Made by a program: the position numbers and the translations under genes. 64,000 bases of DNA from Bryobacterales bacterium (GTDB lineage Bacteria > Acidobacteriota > Terriglobia > Bryobacterales > Bryobacteraceae): the NCBI GenBank assembly GCA_020847045.1, contig JADLCT010000074.1, positions 1 to 64,000 on the forward strand, written 5' to 3'. The notes under the pieces were generated by a model. It saw nothing but the letters and a program-made list of their open reading frames with translations. It was not told where the DNA came from and searched no databases. Within the stretch, counting starts at the first letter, position 1. Each line of letters begins with the position of its first letter. Positions 27,696 to 38,174 of the stretch are shown piece after piece.

Positions 27696-28112
27696 ATGAA
27701 ACACCTTATTCCCACGACATTGATCGCGGCCCTGGCGCTCGCGGTCGGATTCGGAGCCGGGCACATGAACGCCAACGCTTCCCGCGTCTATGAACTGCGC
27801 ACCTACACCGCCGCCGAGGGCAAACTCGAAGCGCTCCACGCACGCTTCCGGAACCATACTCTGAAGCTGTTTGAAAAGCACGGCATGAAGAATGTCGCCT
27901 ACTGGGCGCCCACGGAGGAGCCCCTCCGTTCGAACACGCTCATCTACGTCCTCTCCCATGAAAGCCGCGAGGCCGCCCGGAAAAGCTGGGATGCCTTCCG
28001 CGCCGATCCGGAATGGATCAAGGCCCGCGACGCCAGCGAGGGGAACGGCAAGCTGGCCGCCAAGGTCGAGTCCGTCTTCATGGAAACCACCAGCTACTCC
28101 CCCATGAAATGA
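27696..28112 (+). CDS. Secreted NIPSNAP-family protein
   Basis: 138 residues. A hydrophobic N-terminus ([15 protein letters not shown]) serves as a signal peptide or anchor. The mature part begins with [22 protein letters not shown] and contains [13 protein letters not shown] and [16 protein letters not shown], the ferredoxin-like NIPSNAP pattern. Function is unknown; members often sit near amidohydrolases and oxidoreductases. It overlaps the next gene by ATGA. Confidence 0.85.
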   Translation: MKHLIPTTLIAALALAVGFGAGHMNANASRVYELRTYTAAEGKLEALHARFRNHTLKLFEKHGMKNVAYWAPTEEPLRSNTLIYVLSHESREAARKSWDAFRADPEWIKARDASEGNGKLAAKVESVFMETTSYSPMK

Positions 28113-29743
28113 TGCGCCGCCGCGACTTTCTGCCCGGCGCCGCCGCCCTTCTGCTGCCCGCCTGCTCCGGTGAACCGCCCGCGCAGATCCACGTCTCCAA
28201 TGCGCGCATCTGGACCGGCGACCCCGCGCGCCCGCGCGCCCGCTCCATGACCGTGCGCGAAGGCCGCATCGCCGCCTTCGACGAAACCGCGCAGGCCGAG
28301 ATCGCCATCGACGCCGGAGGCGCGCTGGTCACACCCGGCTTCATCGACGCCCACGTCCACATCTTCGAGGGCGGCGCGCGTCTGGGCCAGGTGCAGTTGC
28401 GCGAGTGCCGGTCCAAGGAGGAGTTCGCCCGGCGCATCGCCGACTTCGCGGCCGATTCCCCGCGCGGCGGCTGGATTCTCGGAGGAGACTGGGACCACCA
28501 GCACTGGGGCGGCGAACTGCCCGGCCGCGAGTGGATCGACTCGCTCACGCCCAACCATCCGGTTTGGGTCACGCGTCTGGACGGCCACATGGGACTGGCC
28601 AACGCGCCCGCGCTGCGCGTGGCCAACATCAACCGCAACACGCCCGATCCGCCCGGCGGCGTCATCGTCCGCGATGCCTCCGGCGAACCCACCGGCATCC
28701 TCAAGGACAACGCCATGGAACTGCTCACGCGGTCCATCCCGCAGCCCTCCGAACTCAAGCGCGGCCAGTCCCTCGACGCCGCCATGAGCTATCTGCTCGA
28801 GCGCGGCGTCACAGGCGTCCATCACATGGGCTCGATCGGGGACCTCGACATCCTGAACCACTTCCGCAAGGAGAGCCGCCTCCGTCTGCGCGTGTATGCC
28901 GCGTCGCCGCTCAGCCTGTGGAAGGAGCTGCGCGACTGGATCAAACAGAACGGCCGCGGAGACTCCTGGATGCGTCCCGGCCTGCTGAAAGGCTTCGTCG
29001 ACGGCTCTCTGGGCTCGCGCACCGCCGCCTTCGAGCAGCCCTATGCGGGAACGCCCGCCGACAGCGGCCTCATGGTCACCAACGAATTCGAGCTCTACGA
29101 TTGGGTCTCCAGCGCCGACAAGGCCGGGCTCCAGATCGCCGTGCACGCCATCGGCGACCGCGCCAACCGCCTGCTGCTGGACACCTACGAGCGCGCCGCC
29201 CGCGAGAATGGCCCGCGCGACCGCCGCTTCCGCATCGAACACGCCCAGCACCTGCGTCCGGACGATATTGCCCGCTTCGCGCCGCTCGGCGTGATCGCCA
29301 GCATGCAGCCGTATCACGCCATCGACGATGGCCGCTGGGCCGGACGGCTCATCGGCCCCGCGCGCGAGAAAACCTCCTACGCCTTCCGCTCCCTGCTCGA
29401 CGCCAAGGCCCGTCTCGCGTTCGGCAGTGACTGGTTTGTCGCCCCCCCCGACCCGGTTCAGGCGCTCTTCGCCGCCGTCACACGCCGCACGCTGGACGGC
29501 GCCAACCCCGATGGATGGATTCCCGAACAGCGCATTACGCTCGACGAAGCGCTGCGCGCGCACACCGCCGGTTCGGCCTACGCCGGCTACCACGAAGAGA
29601 TCACGGGCGTGCTTGCGCCCGGCAAACGCGCCGACTTCGTCGTTTTCGACCGGGATTTTTCCAACACGCCGCCGGAACAGTGGAGCGGCGCCCGCGTACG
29701 CTACACCGTGGTCGAAGGCCGCGTACAATATTCACGCGTCTGA
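28109..29743 (+). CDS. Amidohydrolase family 3 protein, exported
   Basis: 544 residues. N-terminal [21 protein letters not shown] has a twin-arginine-like signal and a lipobox-like LPAC, suggesting a Tat-exported lipoprotein. The metal-binding motif [12 protein letters not shown] (about 70-80) is followed by a YtcJ-like domain with [12 protein letters not shown] and [21 protein letters not shown] and a C-terminal composite beta domain. YtcJ-like enzymes hydrolyse C-N bonds of unknown substrates. A second ATG at 28112 would remove one residue. It is coupled to the NIPSNAP gene and its stop is 3 bases from the minus-strand ATPase stop. Confidence 0.88.
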   Translation: MMRRRDFLPGAAALLLPACSGEPPAQIHVSNARIWTGDPARPRARSMTVREGRIAAFDETAQAEIAIDAGGALVTPGFIDAHVHIFEGGARLGQVQLRECRSKEEFARRIADFAADSPRGGWILGGDWDHQHWGGELPGREWIDSLTPNHPVWVTRLDGHMGLANAPALRVANINRNTPDPPGGVIVRDASGEPTGILKDNAMELLTRSIPQPSELKRGQSLDAAMSYLLERGVTGVHHMGSIGDLDILNHFRKESRLRLRVYAASPLSLWKELRDWIKQNGRGDSWMRPGLLKGFVDGSLGSRTAAFEQPYAGTPADSGLMVTNEFELYDWVSSADKAGLQIAVHAIGDRANRLLLDTYERAARENGPRDRRFRIEHAQHLRPDDIARFAPLGVIASMQPYHAIDDGRWAGRLIGPAREKTSYAFRSLLDAKARLAFGSDWFVAPPDPVQALFAAVTRRTLDGANPDGWIPEQRITLDEALRAHTAGSAYAGYHEEITGVLAPGKRADFVVFDRDFSNTPPEQWSGARVRYTVVEGRVQYSRV

Positions 29744-29746
29744 ATT

Positions 29747-32017
29747 TCATGCGCGCGGATAGACGAGCGACTTCACCTGGATCGCCGTCTTCTTCGGCCG
29801 GATGACCACCGTTTCCAGGTCCTCGACGGCGCCGTCGTAGGCCGCCTGCACCGACGCCACCTCGGCTTCCATCTCGGCCTGCAAATCGGCCAGTTGCTGG
29901 CGCAGGCGGTCGAGGTTTTCAGACGCCATCTCGACATCGCCCGACTGCTGGCGCGACCGGCCGTAGCTCTTGGCGGCCGTTCCCAAACCGCCCAGGCTCG
30001 AACGCTTCGCACCTCCGAACAGCACGCCCAGCACTCCTTTGGCGATGTCGATGCCCATGCTCATCTTCTGCTGGCTGGCCTGCTCCTGCTCGCGCTGCAT
30101 GGCCAGTCCGGCGCGGTGAATGCGATCCTCCAGCACGCCCGTCTTGGGCGCATACTTGGCCCGCAATCGCGTCACCTCGCGGTCGCGCTCCTCGCGCGCC
30201 AACTGCTGCAGATGCACCCGGAAGTCGCGCTCGCTTTCGCCCGGCTGCGAGTTCGCCTTGTGCCGCGCGCTGCGGAAAATCTCCAGCGTTTGCGAATTGG
30301 CAAGCCAGGTTACGTACTCACGCTGCCACTTCGCCAGAAGATTCGCCGGCACGGCGTCGCCCTCGGCGTTCTCGCTCGCCTCCTCGGCTTCGTCCCACTT
30401 CGGCAGATTCGTGTTGCCCGACACGGCCGCGTTGAACGCCACCGTCCGCGTCTCACTCACCTTGCACTTGCTGTCATCGAAGCGCACCGAGGCCACGCCC
30501 ACCACGCGCGTTTCACCCGTCCCGGCCACCGGGGCCGGCCTGGGCTGGGGAGGAGCGTCCGCCGCCTGCTGCGCGGCTGGCGCACCCGCTGTCTCCACCT
30601 GTGTCTGCGCAGGCGTCTGCGAAAGCTGCCGCAACTGCTGCCGCGTCAGCGGTCCTCGCAGATACGACATGGCCCATCGCGTTTCAAACACCACCGGGCC
30701 GTCGTCGTGAACGTTGTTCATCAGGAAGACTCGGCTGCCGAGTCCGGCGAGAATCTGTTCCAGGCGCGCCCGGTCGAACTTGCCGCCCGCCGCCGTTGAG
30801 GCGCCCTCCAGCCCTTCCAGCACGCGCTGCTTGTCCCGCTCGGTCTGCAACCGTCCGATGAACCATGTGCCGGTGTTCGACAATCCCTTGTAGTCGAGGT
30901 CCACCGGGTTTTGCGTCGCCAGCACCACGCCCAGCCCAAAGGCGCGCGCCTGCTTCAGCAGCGTGAGCAACGGCATCTTCGCCGGCGGATTCGACACCGG
31001 CGGGAAGTAGCCGAAGATCTCGTCCATGTAGAGAATCGCGCGCAGGCTGGTGGTGCCCGCCTGCTGGCGCATCCAGGCCAGCGTGTTGTTCAACACCAGC
31101 GAGACGACGAACATGCGTTCGGCGTCGGACAGGTGCGCGATGGAGAGAATGGCCACGCGCGGCTTGCCCTGCGGCGTGTGCAGCAGGCTGCCGATGTCCA
31201 GCGGCGCGCCTTCCATCCATTGCGAAAAGCCCGGCGAGGCCAGCAGGTTGTTCAATTGCATGGCCAGGCGCATGCGGTCCTTCCCCGGATAGAAAGTTTC
31301 CAGCTCCATCACGCCCACGCGCTCAAACGGCGGCGACTGCACCTGCTGGATCAACTGCCCCAGCTCGATGCTCGCTCCGTCACGCCAGGAGGCGTCCAGG
31401 ATGTTCGACAGCAGAATGTGCTCGCGGCTCTGCAGCGGGTCCGCTTCGATGCCCAGCAGCCCGAGCAGGGAGGTGGCCGTGGCCTGGATGCGCTCGGCGT
31501 AAAGTTCGCGGTCCTCGGCCGCGGCGCCCACGGGCGCGTCGAAGGACCGCAGCACGTTCACCGGTATGCCCGCGTTCGATCCAGGCGTGTAGAGCGCAAA
31601 CTCGGCGGAGTTCCGCAGCATGCGGATGCGTTCGCCCGACTGCCCCCATTGCGCCAGCCCCTTGGCCCAGAACTCGGCCTGCTGCTTCGGAAACTCGTCC
31701 GCCGGAATGCCCTTGCGCGCGGCGTCGTCCAGGTTCACCCAGGGCGCGAAGTCCTCGGCGCGCAGGTCCGGGAAGGTGAGCAGCAGGTTCGACAGGTCGC
31801 CTTTGGGATCGATCACCAGCGACGGAATGCCGTCGATGGCCGCCTCCTCCAGCAGCGAGATGCAGAGGCCTGTCTTGCCGCTGCCCGTCATGCCCACGCA
31901 GACGGCGTGCGTCACCAGGTCGCGCGAGTCGTACAACAGCGGCTCCGGCTTCTGCTGCCGCGACTCCAGATCGTAATACCGCCCCAGATAAAAGACACCC
32001 AGCTTTTCAAAATCCAT
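29747..32017 (-). CDS. HerA-type DUF87/DUF853 P-loop ATPase with C-terminal coiled coil
   Basis: 756 residues. Walker A GMTGSGKT is at about residues 42-49, with SLVIDPKGDL as a following strand and a Walker B-like LYMDEIFG near 330. The central part continues as a HerA/FtsK-like ATPase core with a QTPAQ-rich linker near 480. The C-terminal 80 residues are predicted to be a coiled coil (LRQQLADLQAEMEAE). HerA-like proteins are often DNA translocases or defence ATPases; here there is no nuclease neighbour. Its start overlaps the CoA-transferase stop by 11 bases. Confidence 0.85.
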   Translation of the reverse strand: MDFEKLGVFYLGRYYDLESRQQKPEPLLYDSRDLVTHAVCVGMTGSGKTGLCISLLEEAAIDGIPSLVIDPKGDLSNLLLTFPDLRAEDFAPWVNLDDAARKGIPADEFPKQQAEFWAKGLAQWGQSGERIRMLRNSAEFALYTPGSNAGIPVNVLRSFDAPVGAAAEDRELYAERIQATATSLLGLLGIEADPLQSREHILLSNILDASWRDGASIELGQLIQQVQSPPFERVGVMELETFYPGKDRMRLAMQLNNLLASPGFSQWMEGAPLDIGSLLHTPQGKPRVAILSIAHLSDAERMFVVSLVLNNTLAWMRQQAGTTSLRAILYMDEIFGYFPPVSNPPAKMPLLTLLKQARAFGLGVVLATQNPVDLDYKGLSNTGTWFIGRLQTERDKQRVLEGLEGASTAAGGKFDRARLEQILAGLGSRVFLMNNVHDDGPVVFETRWAMSYLRGPLTRQQLRQLSQTPAQTQVETAGAPAAQQAADAPPQPRPAPVAGTGETRVVGVASVRFDDSKCKVSETRTVAFNAAVSGNTNLPKWDEAEEASENAEGDAVPANLLAKWQREYVTWLANSQTLEIFRSARHKANSQPGESERDFRVHLQQLAREERDREVTRLRAKYAPKTGVLEDRIHRAGLAMQREQEQASQQKMSMGIDIAKGVLGVLFGGAKRSSLGGLGTAAKSYGRSRQQSGDVEMASENLDRLRQQLADLQAEMEAEVASVQAAYDGAVEDLETVVIRPKKTAIQVKSLVYPRA

Positions 32018-33200
32018 CCGAACCGTCCTTTAAGGAATCCAAGATACTCCGCGTGTGCTCGCCCAGCAGAGGCGGGCGGCGGTAACGGAACGCCGAACCG
32101 GACAGGCGCACCGGGTTGGCCATGGTGGTGGCCGTGAACGCGGCGTCGCCGAAAGTGGCCACGCGGCCGCCCTGCTCCTCGATATCTTCGAGGATGGCGG
32201 AGACCGTGGAGACGGGCGCGCAGGGGATGCCGTGGCGCGCCAGCGCATCGAGCACGCCGGCGCAATCGCACCCGGAAAGCGCCGCTTCAATTTCGCCCAC
32301 CAGTTCGGCGCGATGCTGGTTGCGCAGCGGGTTGGTCGCGAAACGGGCGTCCCGCAGCCACCCGGGCCGTTCGAGCGCCGCGCAGAGGCGCTCCCACTGC
32401 CTCTGGTTCGCCGCCCCGGCTACAATGTGGCCATCCCGGCAGCGGAACGCCTGATAGGGCACAATGTTCGGCTGCGCCGTCCCGGCCTGCGGCGGCTCCT
32501 CGCCGGTCATCAGAAAAGCGGCCGTCTGCGGCGCCATGGCCGCCAGCATGCAATCCAGCAGGCTGACCTCGATGCGCCGGCCGCGCCCCGTGCGCTCGCG
32601 TTCGTATAGCGCCGCCAGTATCGCCTGCGAGGCGAACAGCCCGGTGACAATGTCGGCCACGGGAAACGACGCCTTCACGGGATCGCCGCCCGGCGCCGCG
32701 CTGGTGTGCATGAAGCCCGACAGCGCCTGCACCACCAGGTCGTAACCCGGCCTGTCGCGCCAGGGGCCCGTCTGCCCGAAGCCCGAAACGGAGCAGTACA
32801 CCAGCGCCTCGTTGCTCGCGCGCAACTCATCGTAGCCGATGCCCAGACGCGCGGCCACACCAGGACGGAAGTTCTCCATCACCACGCCGGCCCGCCCGGC
32901 CAGCGCCTGCGCCGCCGCACGGCCCTCGTCCGACTTCAGGTCCAGCTCGACACTTTCCTTGTTCCGGTTCATCGAAACGAAGTAGGTGCTCCACGGGCGC
33001 TCTTGCGCGTCCATCGCGAAGGGAGGACCCCAGGCGCGCGTCTCGTCCCCGCGGCCGGCCTCCTCCACCTTGATCACGCGCGCTCCCATGTCGCCGAGCA
33101 GCATCGTGCAGTAGGGTCCGGCCACGGCCCGCGTGAAGTCCAGCACCGTCAATCCGGCCAGCGGCAGCGCCCGTCCGGCGTCCTTGGATTCGCCCACCAC
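32007..33200 (-). CDS. CaiB/BaiF family III CoA-transferase
   Basis: 397 residues from GTG (two successive GTG codons). Seen: LDFTRAVAGPYCTMLLGDMGARVIKVE, RGFRPG-type loop as MENFRPGVAARLG, and the catalytic Asp in PGYDLVVQALSG. Class III enzymes move CoA between carboxylic acids without a CoA-oxalate intermediate. The N-terminal part of the downstream ATPase gene overlaps it. The acyl substrate is not predictable from the sequence. Confidence 0.92.
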   Translation of the reverse strand: MVGESKDAGRALPLAGLTVLDFTRAVAGPYCTMLLGDMGARVIKVEEAGRGDETRAWGPPFAMDAQERPWSTYFVSMNRNKESVELDLKSDEGRAAAQALAGRAGVVMENFRPGVAARLGIGYDELRASNEALVYCSVSGFGQTGPWRDRPGYDLVVQALSGFMHTSAAPGGDPVKASFPVADIVTGLFASQAILAALYERERTGRGRRIEVSLLDCMLAAMAPQTAAFLMTGEEPPQAGTAQPNIVPYQAFRCRDGHIVAGAANQRQWERLCAALERPGWLRDARFATNPLRNQHRAELVGEIEAALSGCDCAGVLDALARHGIPCAPVSTVSAILEDIEEQGGRVATFGDAAFTATTMANPVRLSGSAFRYRRPPLLGEHTRSILDSLKDGSDGF

Positions 33201-33241
33201 GTCATTATCGCCGCAACCGGCTCATCACCACCGGACGCGCC

Positions 33242-34573
33242 TTACTGCTCCAACCCCGGCACCGGCACGGGCACGTCGGTGCGCTGTTCCTTCCAGCGGC
33301 GCGTGTGCATGTCGCCGAGCCAGGGGTCGGCATACCGGCGGTTGAGATCGACCGTGGCCAGGGCGGCCGTCCCGCGCGTACGGGCCTCGCTGAGCCGTTC
33401 GCCCGCGGGGTCCATGATGTAGGTGGGATGGTCGTAGCCGGAGGAGACCAGAAACACCTGATTCTCAATGGCGCGCGCTTTGGCCAGCGTCTCATCGCCG
33501 CCCCAGATGGGCATGAGGATCATCTCGGCGCCCTGCGTGGCCAGCGCGCGGGCGGGGTCGCCGAACGCAACGTCATAGCAGATCATCATTCCCACCTTGC
33601 CGAAGTCGGTGGCGAAGACCGGATAGGAGGAGCCTGGCGTCAGACCGCGCTCCACCTCCTCGCGCGGCAGGTAGACTTTGCGGTACTTGCCGGCCACCTC
33701 GCCCGTGCGGTCCAGCAGCACGGCCGCGTTGTACAGGGTCGTCCCTTCGCGCTCGTAGATGCCCGCGACGATGTAGGCCTTGCGCGCGCGCGCCACCTCG
33801 CCGAGACGCCTCGTGGTGGGCCCTGGGATGGTCTCAGCCACCTCGGGATACGTCTTGCCCGTCCCGACAACGGTAATGCCCTCGGGCAGCACAATCACGT
33901 CCACCTCGCCGGTGACGTTCTTCTCAATGGCGGCGATAAATTGATTGACGCTCTCCTCGGGACCCGAGGTGCCGCTCGGCTTCAGGTTGATGGAGGCCAC
34001 GCGCACGGCCCTGGCGCCGGGATCGGCAATCTTCTCGAACGTGAGATCGTCCCACCAGACCGTGCCGGCCGGGGCATTGCTCAGGTACAACTGCACGGCC
34101 ACGCTGGCGGCGTCCTTGGGAGCGGGCGCCTCGCCGGTTAAACGGGTCCAGTTTCCGTCGCGCCGCGCGCGGGAGACATACTCGGGCTGCCCGGCGCGCC
34201 TGCCCCCGGACGTGCGCCAGTCCAGGCGCGCCACCACCTGCCAGTTTTCCGCGGCCACGGCGTCGGTGCGGTAATACGCCGTGAAGCGGTACCAGGCGCC
34301 CGGCGTGATGTCCGCAACGCTGCGCTCCCAACCGCCATGGCCAGCCACGTTGCTGGCGCCGCCGATGGCCAGCGAGCCGGCCTCGCCACGGCTGATGCGC
34401 TGATCGACATAGGCGTTGATGCGCGTCTCCGGACGCGCGCTCCAGACGGTCCAGCCGGGTTCGCCGCCGGAGGCGAACTTCGACTGCTGATACAGCGGGG
34501 CGGCGTACGCGGCGGCGGCCGCAAGAAGCAGCGTGGACGCGCGGACCATTTCAAACAACGTGGGGCGGAACAT
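33242..34573 (-). CDS. Secreted carbon-nitrogen hydrolase with N-terminal beta-sandwich
   Basis: 443 residues. After a signal peptide (to about residue 25) an approximately 155-residue carbohydrate-binding-like beta-sandwich (with GGWERSVADI and WYRFTAYYRTD) precedes a nitrilase domain. The nitrilase triad is Glu231 (LPEG), Lys299 (KYRKVYLPREE) and Cys332 (ICYDVAFGD). Nitrilase-fold enzymes cleave amide or nitrile C-N bonds. A jelly-roll module fused to an exported nitrilase is unusual and could direct it to a polymer. SD AGGAGGT lies 7 bases upstream. Confidence 0.87.
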   Translation of the reverse strand: MFRPTLFEMVRASTLLLAAAAAYAAPLYQQSKFASGGEPGWTVWSARPETRINAYVDQRISRGEAGSLAIGGASNVAGHGGWERSVADITPGAWYRFTAYYRTDAVAAENWQVVARLDWRTSGGRRAGQPEYVSRARRDGNWTRLTGEAPAPKDAASVAVQLYLSNAPAGTVWWDDLTFEKIADPGARAVRVASINLKPSGTSGPEESVNQFIAAIEKNVTGEVDVIVLPEGITVVGTGKTYPEVAETIPGPTTRRLGEVARARKAYIVAGIYEREGTTLYNAAVLLDRTGEVAGKYRKVYLPREEVERGLTPGSSYPVFATDFGKVGMMICYDVAFGDPARALATQGAEMILMPIWGGDETLAKARAIENQVFLVSSGYDHPTYIMDPAGERLSEARTRGTAALATVDLNRRYADPWLGDMHTRRWKEQRTDVPVPVPGLEQ

Positions 34574-34676
34574 GACAGTGACCTCCTGCGGGCGCGCGCC
34601 GGCGATTCCCGGGCCCGGCAGGGCGCGGACATATTATTTCATGGCCGGCAACGGGCGGGATAGACTGGTGGCTGCC

Positions 34677-35207
34677 ATGGAACTCAAAGGGAAACGCATC
34701 GCCATACTCGTCGACCAGCTTTATCAGGAGATGGAGGTGTGGTATCCGCTGTACCGCTTCCAGGAAGCCGGGGCCGAGGTGGTCACCGTCGGAGCCGAAG
34801 CGGGCAGAAGTTATCCCAGCAAGCTGGGCTATCCGTGCGTGGCGGCGAAATCTTATGATGAGGTGTCGGCGAAGGACTTCGACGGCGTGGTCGCGCCGGG
34901 AGGCTTCGCGCCGGACCACATCCGCCGGCACCCCAAGGCCTGCGCCTTCGTCGCCGAAATGAACCGGCAGGGCAAACTGATCGCGGCCATCTGCCACGGC
35001 CCCTGGATCCTGTGCTCGGCCGGCGGAATGCTGAAGGGCCGCAAGGCCACCAGCTTCTTCGCCATCAAGGACGATGTCATCCACGCCGGCGCCGCCTGGA
35101 CCGACGCCGAGGTTGTGGTGGACGGCAACCTGGTGACCTCGCGCAAGCCCGACGATCTGCCCGCCTTTTGCCGCGCCTGCCTTGCCGTGCTCGCCGCGAA
35201 GGGATGA
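34677..35207 (+). CDS. DJ-1/PfpI family protein (type 1 glutamine amidotransferase-like)
   Basis: 176 residues. Core features are RIAILVDQLYQEMEVWYPLYRF, the GGFAPDHIRRHP loop and the nucleophilic elbow AICHGPWILCSAG with Cys followed by His. PfpI-like proteins include cysteine proteases, chaperones and deglycases. I chose the ATG at 34677, which directly precedes the MELKGKRIAIL strand; an in-frame ATG at 34641 would add 12 residues. It is divergent from the nitrilase gene and precedes the ABC transporter. Confidence 0.9.
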   Translation: MELKGKRIAILVDQLYQEMEVWYPLYRFQEAGAEVVTVGAEAGRSYPSKLGYPCVAAKSYDEVSAKDFDGVVAPGGFAPDHIRRHPKACAFVAEMNRQGKLIAAICHGPWILCSAGGMLKGRKATSFFAIKDDVIHAGAAWTDAEVVVDGNLVTSRKPDDLPAFCRACLAVLAAKG

Positions 35208-35315
35208 CGTTCTCTCCCGGCCTCGCGGAAACGGGCCGGGTGCGGGACAATGGAAAGTTTCCGGTTTCGTACAGATGAGAGGAGGCGTGGCGCGCGCACG
35301 CCTCACACCGATTAC

Positions 35316-36257
<942 letters not shown>

Positions 36258-36272
36258 GCGCGCGGTGAAGGC

Positions 36273-38159
36273 ATGAAAGCATACCTGGCGCTGATTAACG
36301 TAACCCTGAAGCTCGCCATGCGCGAGCGCAACGTTCTGTTCTTCAATTACCTGTTCCCGCTCATCTTCTTTTTCGCCTTCGGCACCTTCATGGGCGCCAA
36401 GGCGGGCGGCACGCTGACGCGCGTCATCTCGATGGTGCTCGTCATCGGCGTGCTCGGCAGCGGGTTGTTCGGCGCCGGCATGCGCACGGTGGCCGAGCGC
36501 GAGGCGAACATTCTACGGCGCTACAAGGTGACGCCCATTTCGCCGCTGCCGATCCTGGTGGCCAACATCGTCGGCGGCTGGGCTCTCTATCTGCCGGCCG
36601 TGTTCCTGATCATCGGCCTGTCGCATTTCATCTACGGCATGCCCTGGCCGGAGCGTTTCGGCTCGCTGCTGGTGCTGCTCAGCGTGGGCATCTGCACGTT
36701 CCGCGCGCTCGGGCTGATCATCGCCTCGGTGGCCAACTCGATGAGCGAAAGCAACATTCTCATCCAGCTTCTCTACATGCCCATGCTGTTCGCCAGCGGC
36801 GCGACGATTCCGATCAGCCTGATGCCTGGCTATATGCAGGTGGTGGCGCAATTCATGCCGGCCGCGTATCTGAGCACGGGGATCCAGCGCATTCTGCTGC
36901 GCGGCGACAGTCTACTGGACACCGCGGGACCTCTGGGGGCACTGCTGCTGTGCATGGCTCTGGCCACCTTCATTTCGGTAAAACTATTCCGCTGGGAAAA
37001 GGAGCAGAAGATCGCCGGCAACGCGAAACTCTGGGTGGCCGCGGTGTTGCTGCCGTTCTTCGCCCTGGGAACCTACCAGGCCTATTCGATGGAGCACGTC
37101 ACCGAATCCAAGTTGCTGGACCGCCAGATCCGGCGGGCCAACCCGCGCCTGATCCGCGGCGGGCGCGTGTTCGTGGGCGATGGGACGGTGCTCGAAAGCG
37201 CCTCGATTTTGACGCGGAACGGGCACATCGAGGAGATCTATACGGGAGCGCCGCCGGACCCCGATAGCCTGGGCGCCGAGCTGATCGAAGCGGCGGGCAA
37301 GACGGTGCTGCCCGGACTGGTGGACCTGCACGTGCACCTGGGCGCCCCGGGCGCCGTGCTGGGCAACCCCAGCGACTACGAGGCCGAGCGAAACACGGAG
37401 CGCGCGCTGGCCGCGCAGCTCTACGCGGGCGTGACGGCCGTGCGCGCGGTGGGTCTGGACGCACCCTCGCTGGCCGTGTCGGCGCGCGTGAACCGCGGCG
37501 AGCGTCTGGGGGCCGAGGTGCTGGCCACGGGCGACGTGGGCGGAGCGGCGCAAACGCAGGGTGCGGCGTCGATGAGCGAGGCGTTTCAAAGGGCCCTGGC
37601 GAAGCTGGTTCCCGAGGGGCGCAGCCCTCTCATGCCGGCTCTGGCTCTGCGTGAATCGCTCGAAGCCGCTCGCGGCGGCCGTCCGGAGATTCTGGACGAC
37701 ACGCTGGCCGAGCAGGTGGCCGCGGCCGGTTCGATCGCGGCGACGCGTGCGGCGCTGACGGCCAGGCCGGCGTATCTGTCCCCTTACTTTCAACTTCCCA
37801 TGAGCGTGCCCGAGGCGCGCGAGGCCCTGGTGCAGGCCCTGCGCAAGAAGGAGCCCGTGGCGGCGGGTACGGGCGCCGGGGCGTTTTTGGCTCTACACGG
37901 GGCGGCCATGCACGAGGAGTTGCGTCTGTGGGTGAAGGCCGGAGCCTCGCCGGAGCAGGCTCTGCGGGCGGCCACCTACGATGCCGCGCGCGCGGCGGGC
38001 GCCGACAAAAGAATCGGTCTGATCGCCAAGGGCTACGAGGCGAACCTGCTGATTGTCGATGGCAACGCTCTACAGGACATCGCGGCCACCGAACGGATCT
38101 CCGATGTCCTGTTCAAAGGCGAGCACATCGCCCGGCAGGAGTTGTTTGAGCAAAAGTAA
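36273..38159 (+). CDS. ABC-2 permease fused to a degenerate amidohydrolase domain
   Basis: 628 residues, an unusual fusion. Residues about 1-237 form a normal ABC-2 permease with six helices (about 24-40, 49-69, 95-117, 130-152, 160-180, 217-237) and the MRERNVLFFNYLFPL start. An extra seventh helix (about 253-272) would move the rest to the periplasm. Residues about 283-628 resemble imidazolonepropionase-like amidohydrolases, with LPGLVDLHVHLG (His353, His355), GVTAVRAVG and the IGLIAKGYEANLLIVDG end. The later metal His residues and the GTD aspartate appear lost (GTGAG at 532-536), so catalysis is doubtful. No frameshift or stop separates the parts. It pairs with the ATPase 15 bases upstream. 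Confidence 0.85.
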   Translation: MKAYLALINVTLKLAMRERNVLFFNYLFPLIFFFAFGTFMGAKAGGTLTRVISMVLVIGVLGSGLFGAGMRTVAEREANILRRYKVTPISPLPILVANIVGGWALYLPAVFLIIGLSHFIYGMPWPERFGSLLVLLSVGICTFRALGLIIASVANSMSESNILIQLLYMPMLFASGATIPISLMPGYMQVVAQFMPAAYLSTGIQRILLRGDSLLDTAGPLGALLLCMALATFISVKLFRWEKEQKIAGNAKLWVAAVLLPFFALGTYQAYSMEHVTESKLLDRQIRRANPRLIRGGRVFVGDGTVLESASILTRNGHIEEIYTGAPPDPDSLGAELIEAAGKTVLPGLVDLHVHLGAPGAVLGNPSDYEAERNTERALAAQLYAGVTAVRAVGLDAPSLAVSARVNRGERLGAEVLATGDVGGAAQTQGAASMSEAFQRALAKLVPEGRSPLMPALALRESLEAARGGRPEILDDTLAEQVAAAGSIAATRAALTARPAYLSPYFQLPMSVPEAREALVQALRKKEPVAAGTGAGAFLALHGAAMHEELRLWVKAGASPEQALRAATYDAARAAGADKRIGLIAKGYEANLLIVDGNALQDIAATERISDVLFKGEHIARQELFEQK

Positions 38160-38174
38160 GCGGCGTCCGCTCGC

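Noticed and set aside
28094..29728. 544-codon minus-strand frame over the amidohydrolase gene
   Set aside because: Antisense shadow; the plus-strand product has the HxH and GSDW metal motifs.
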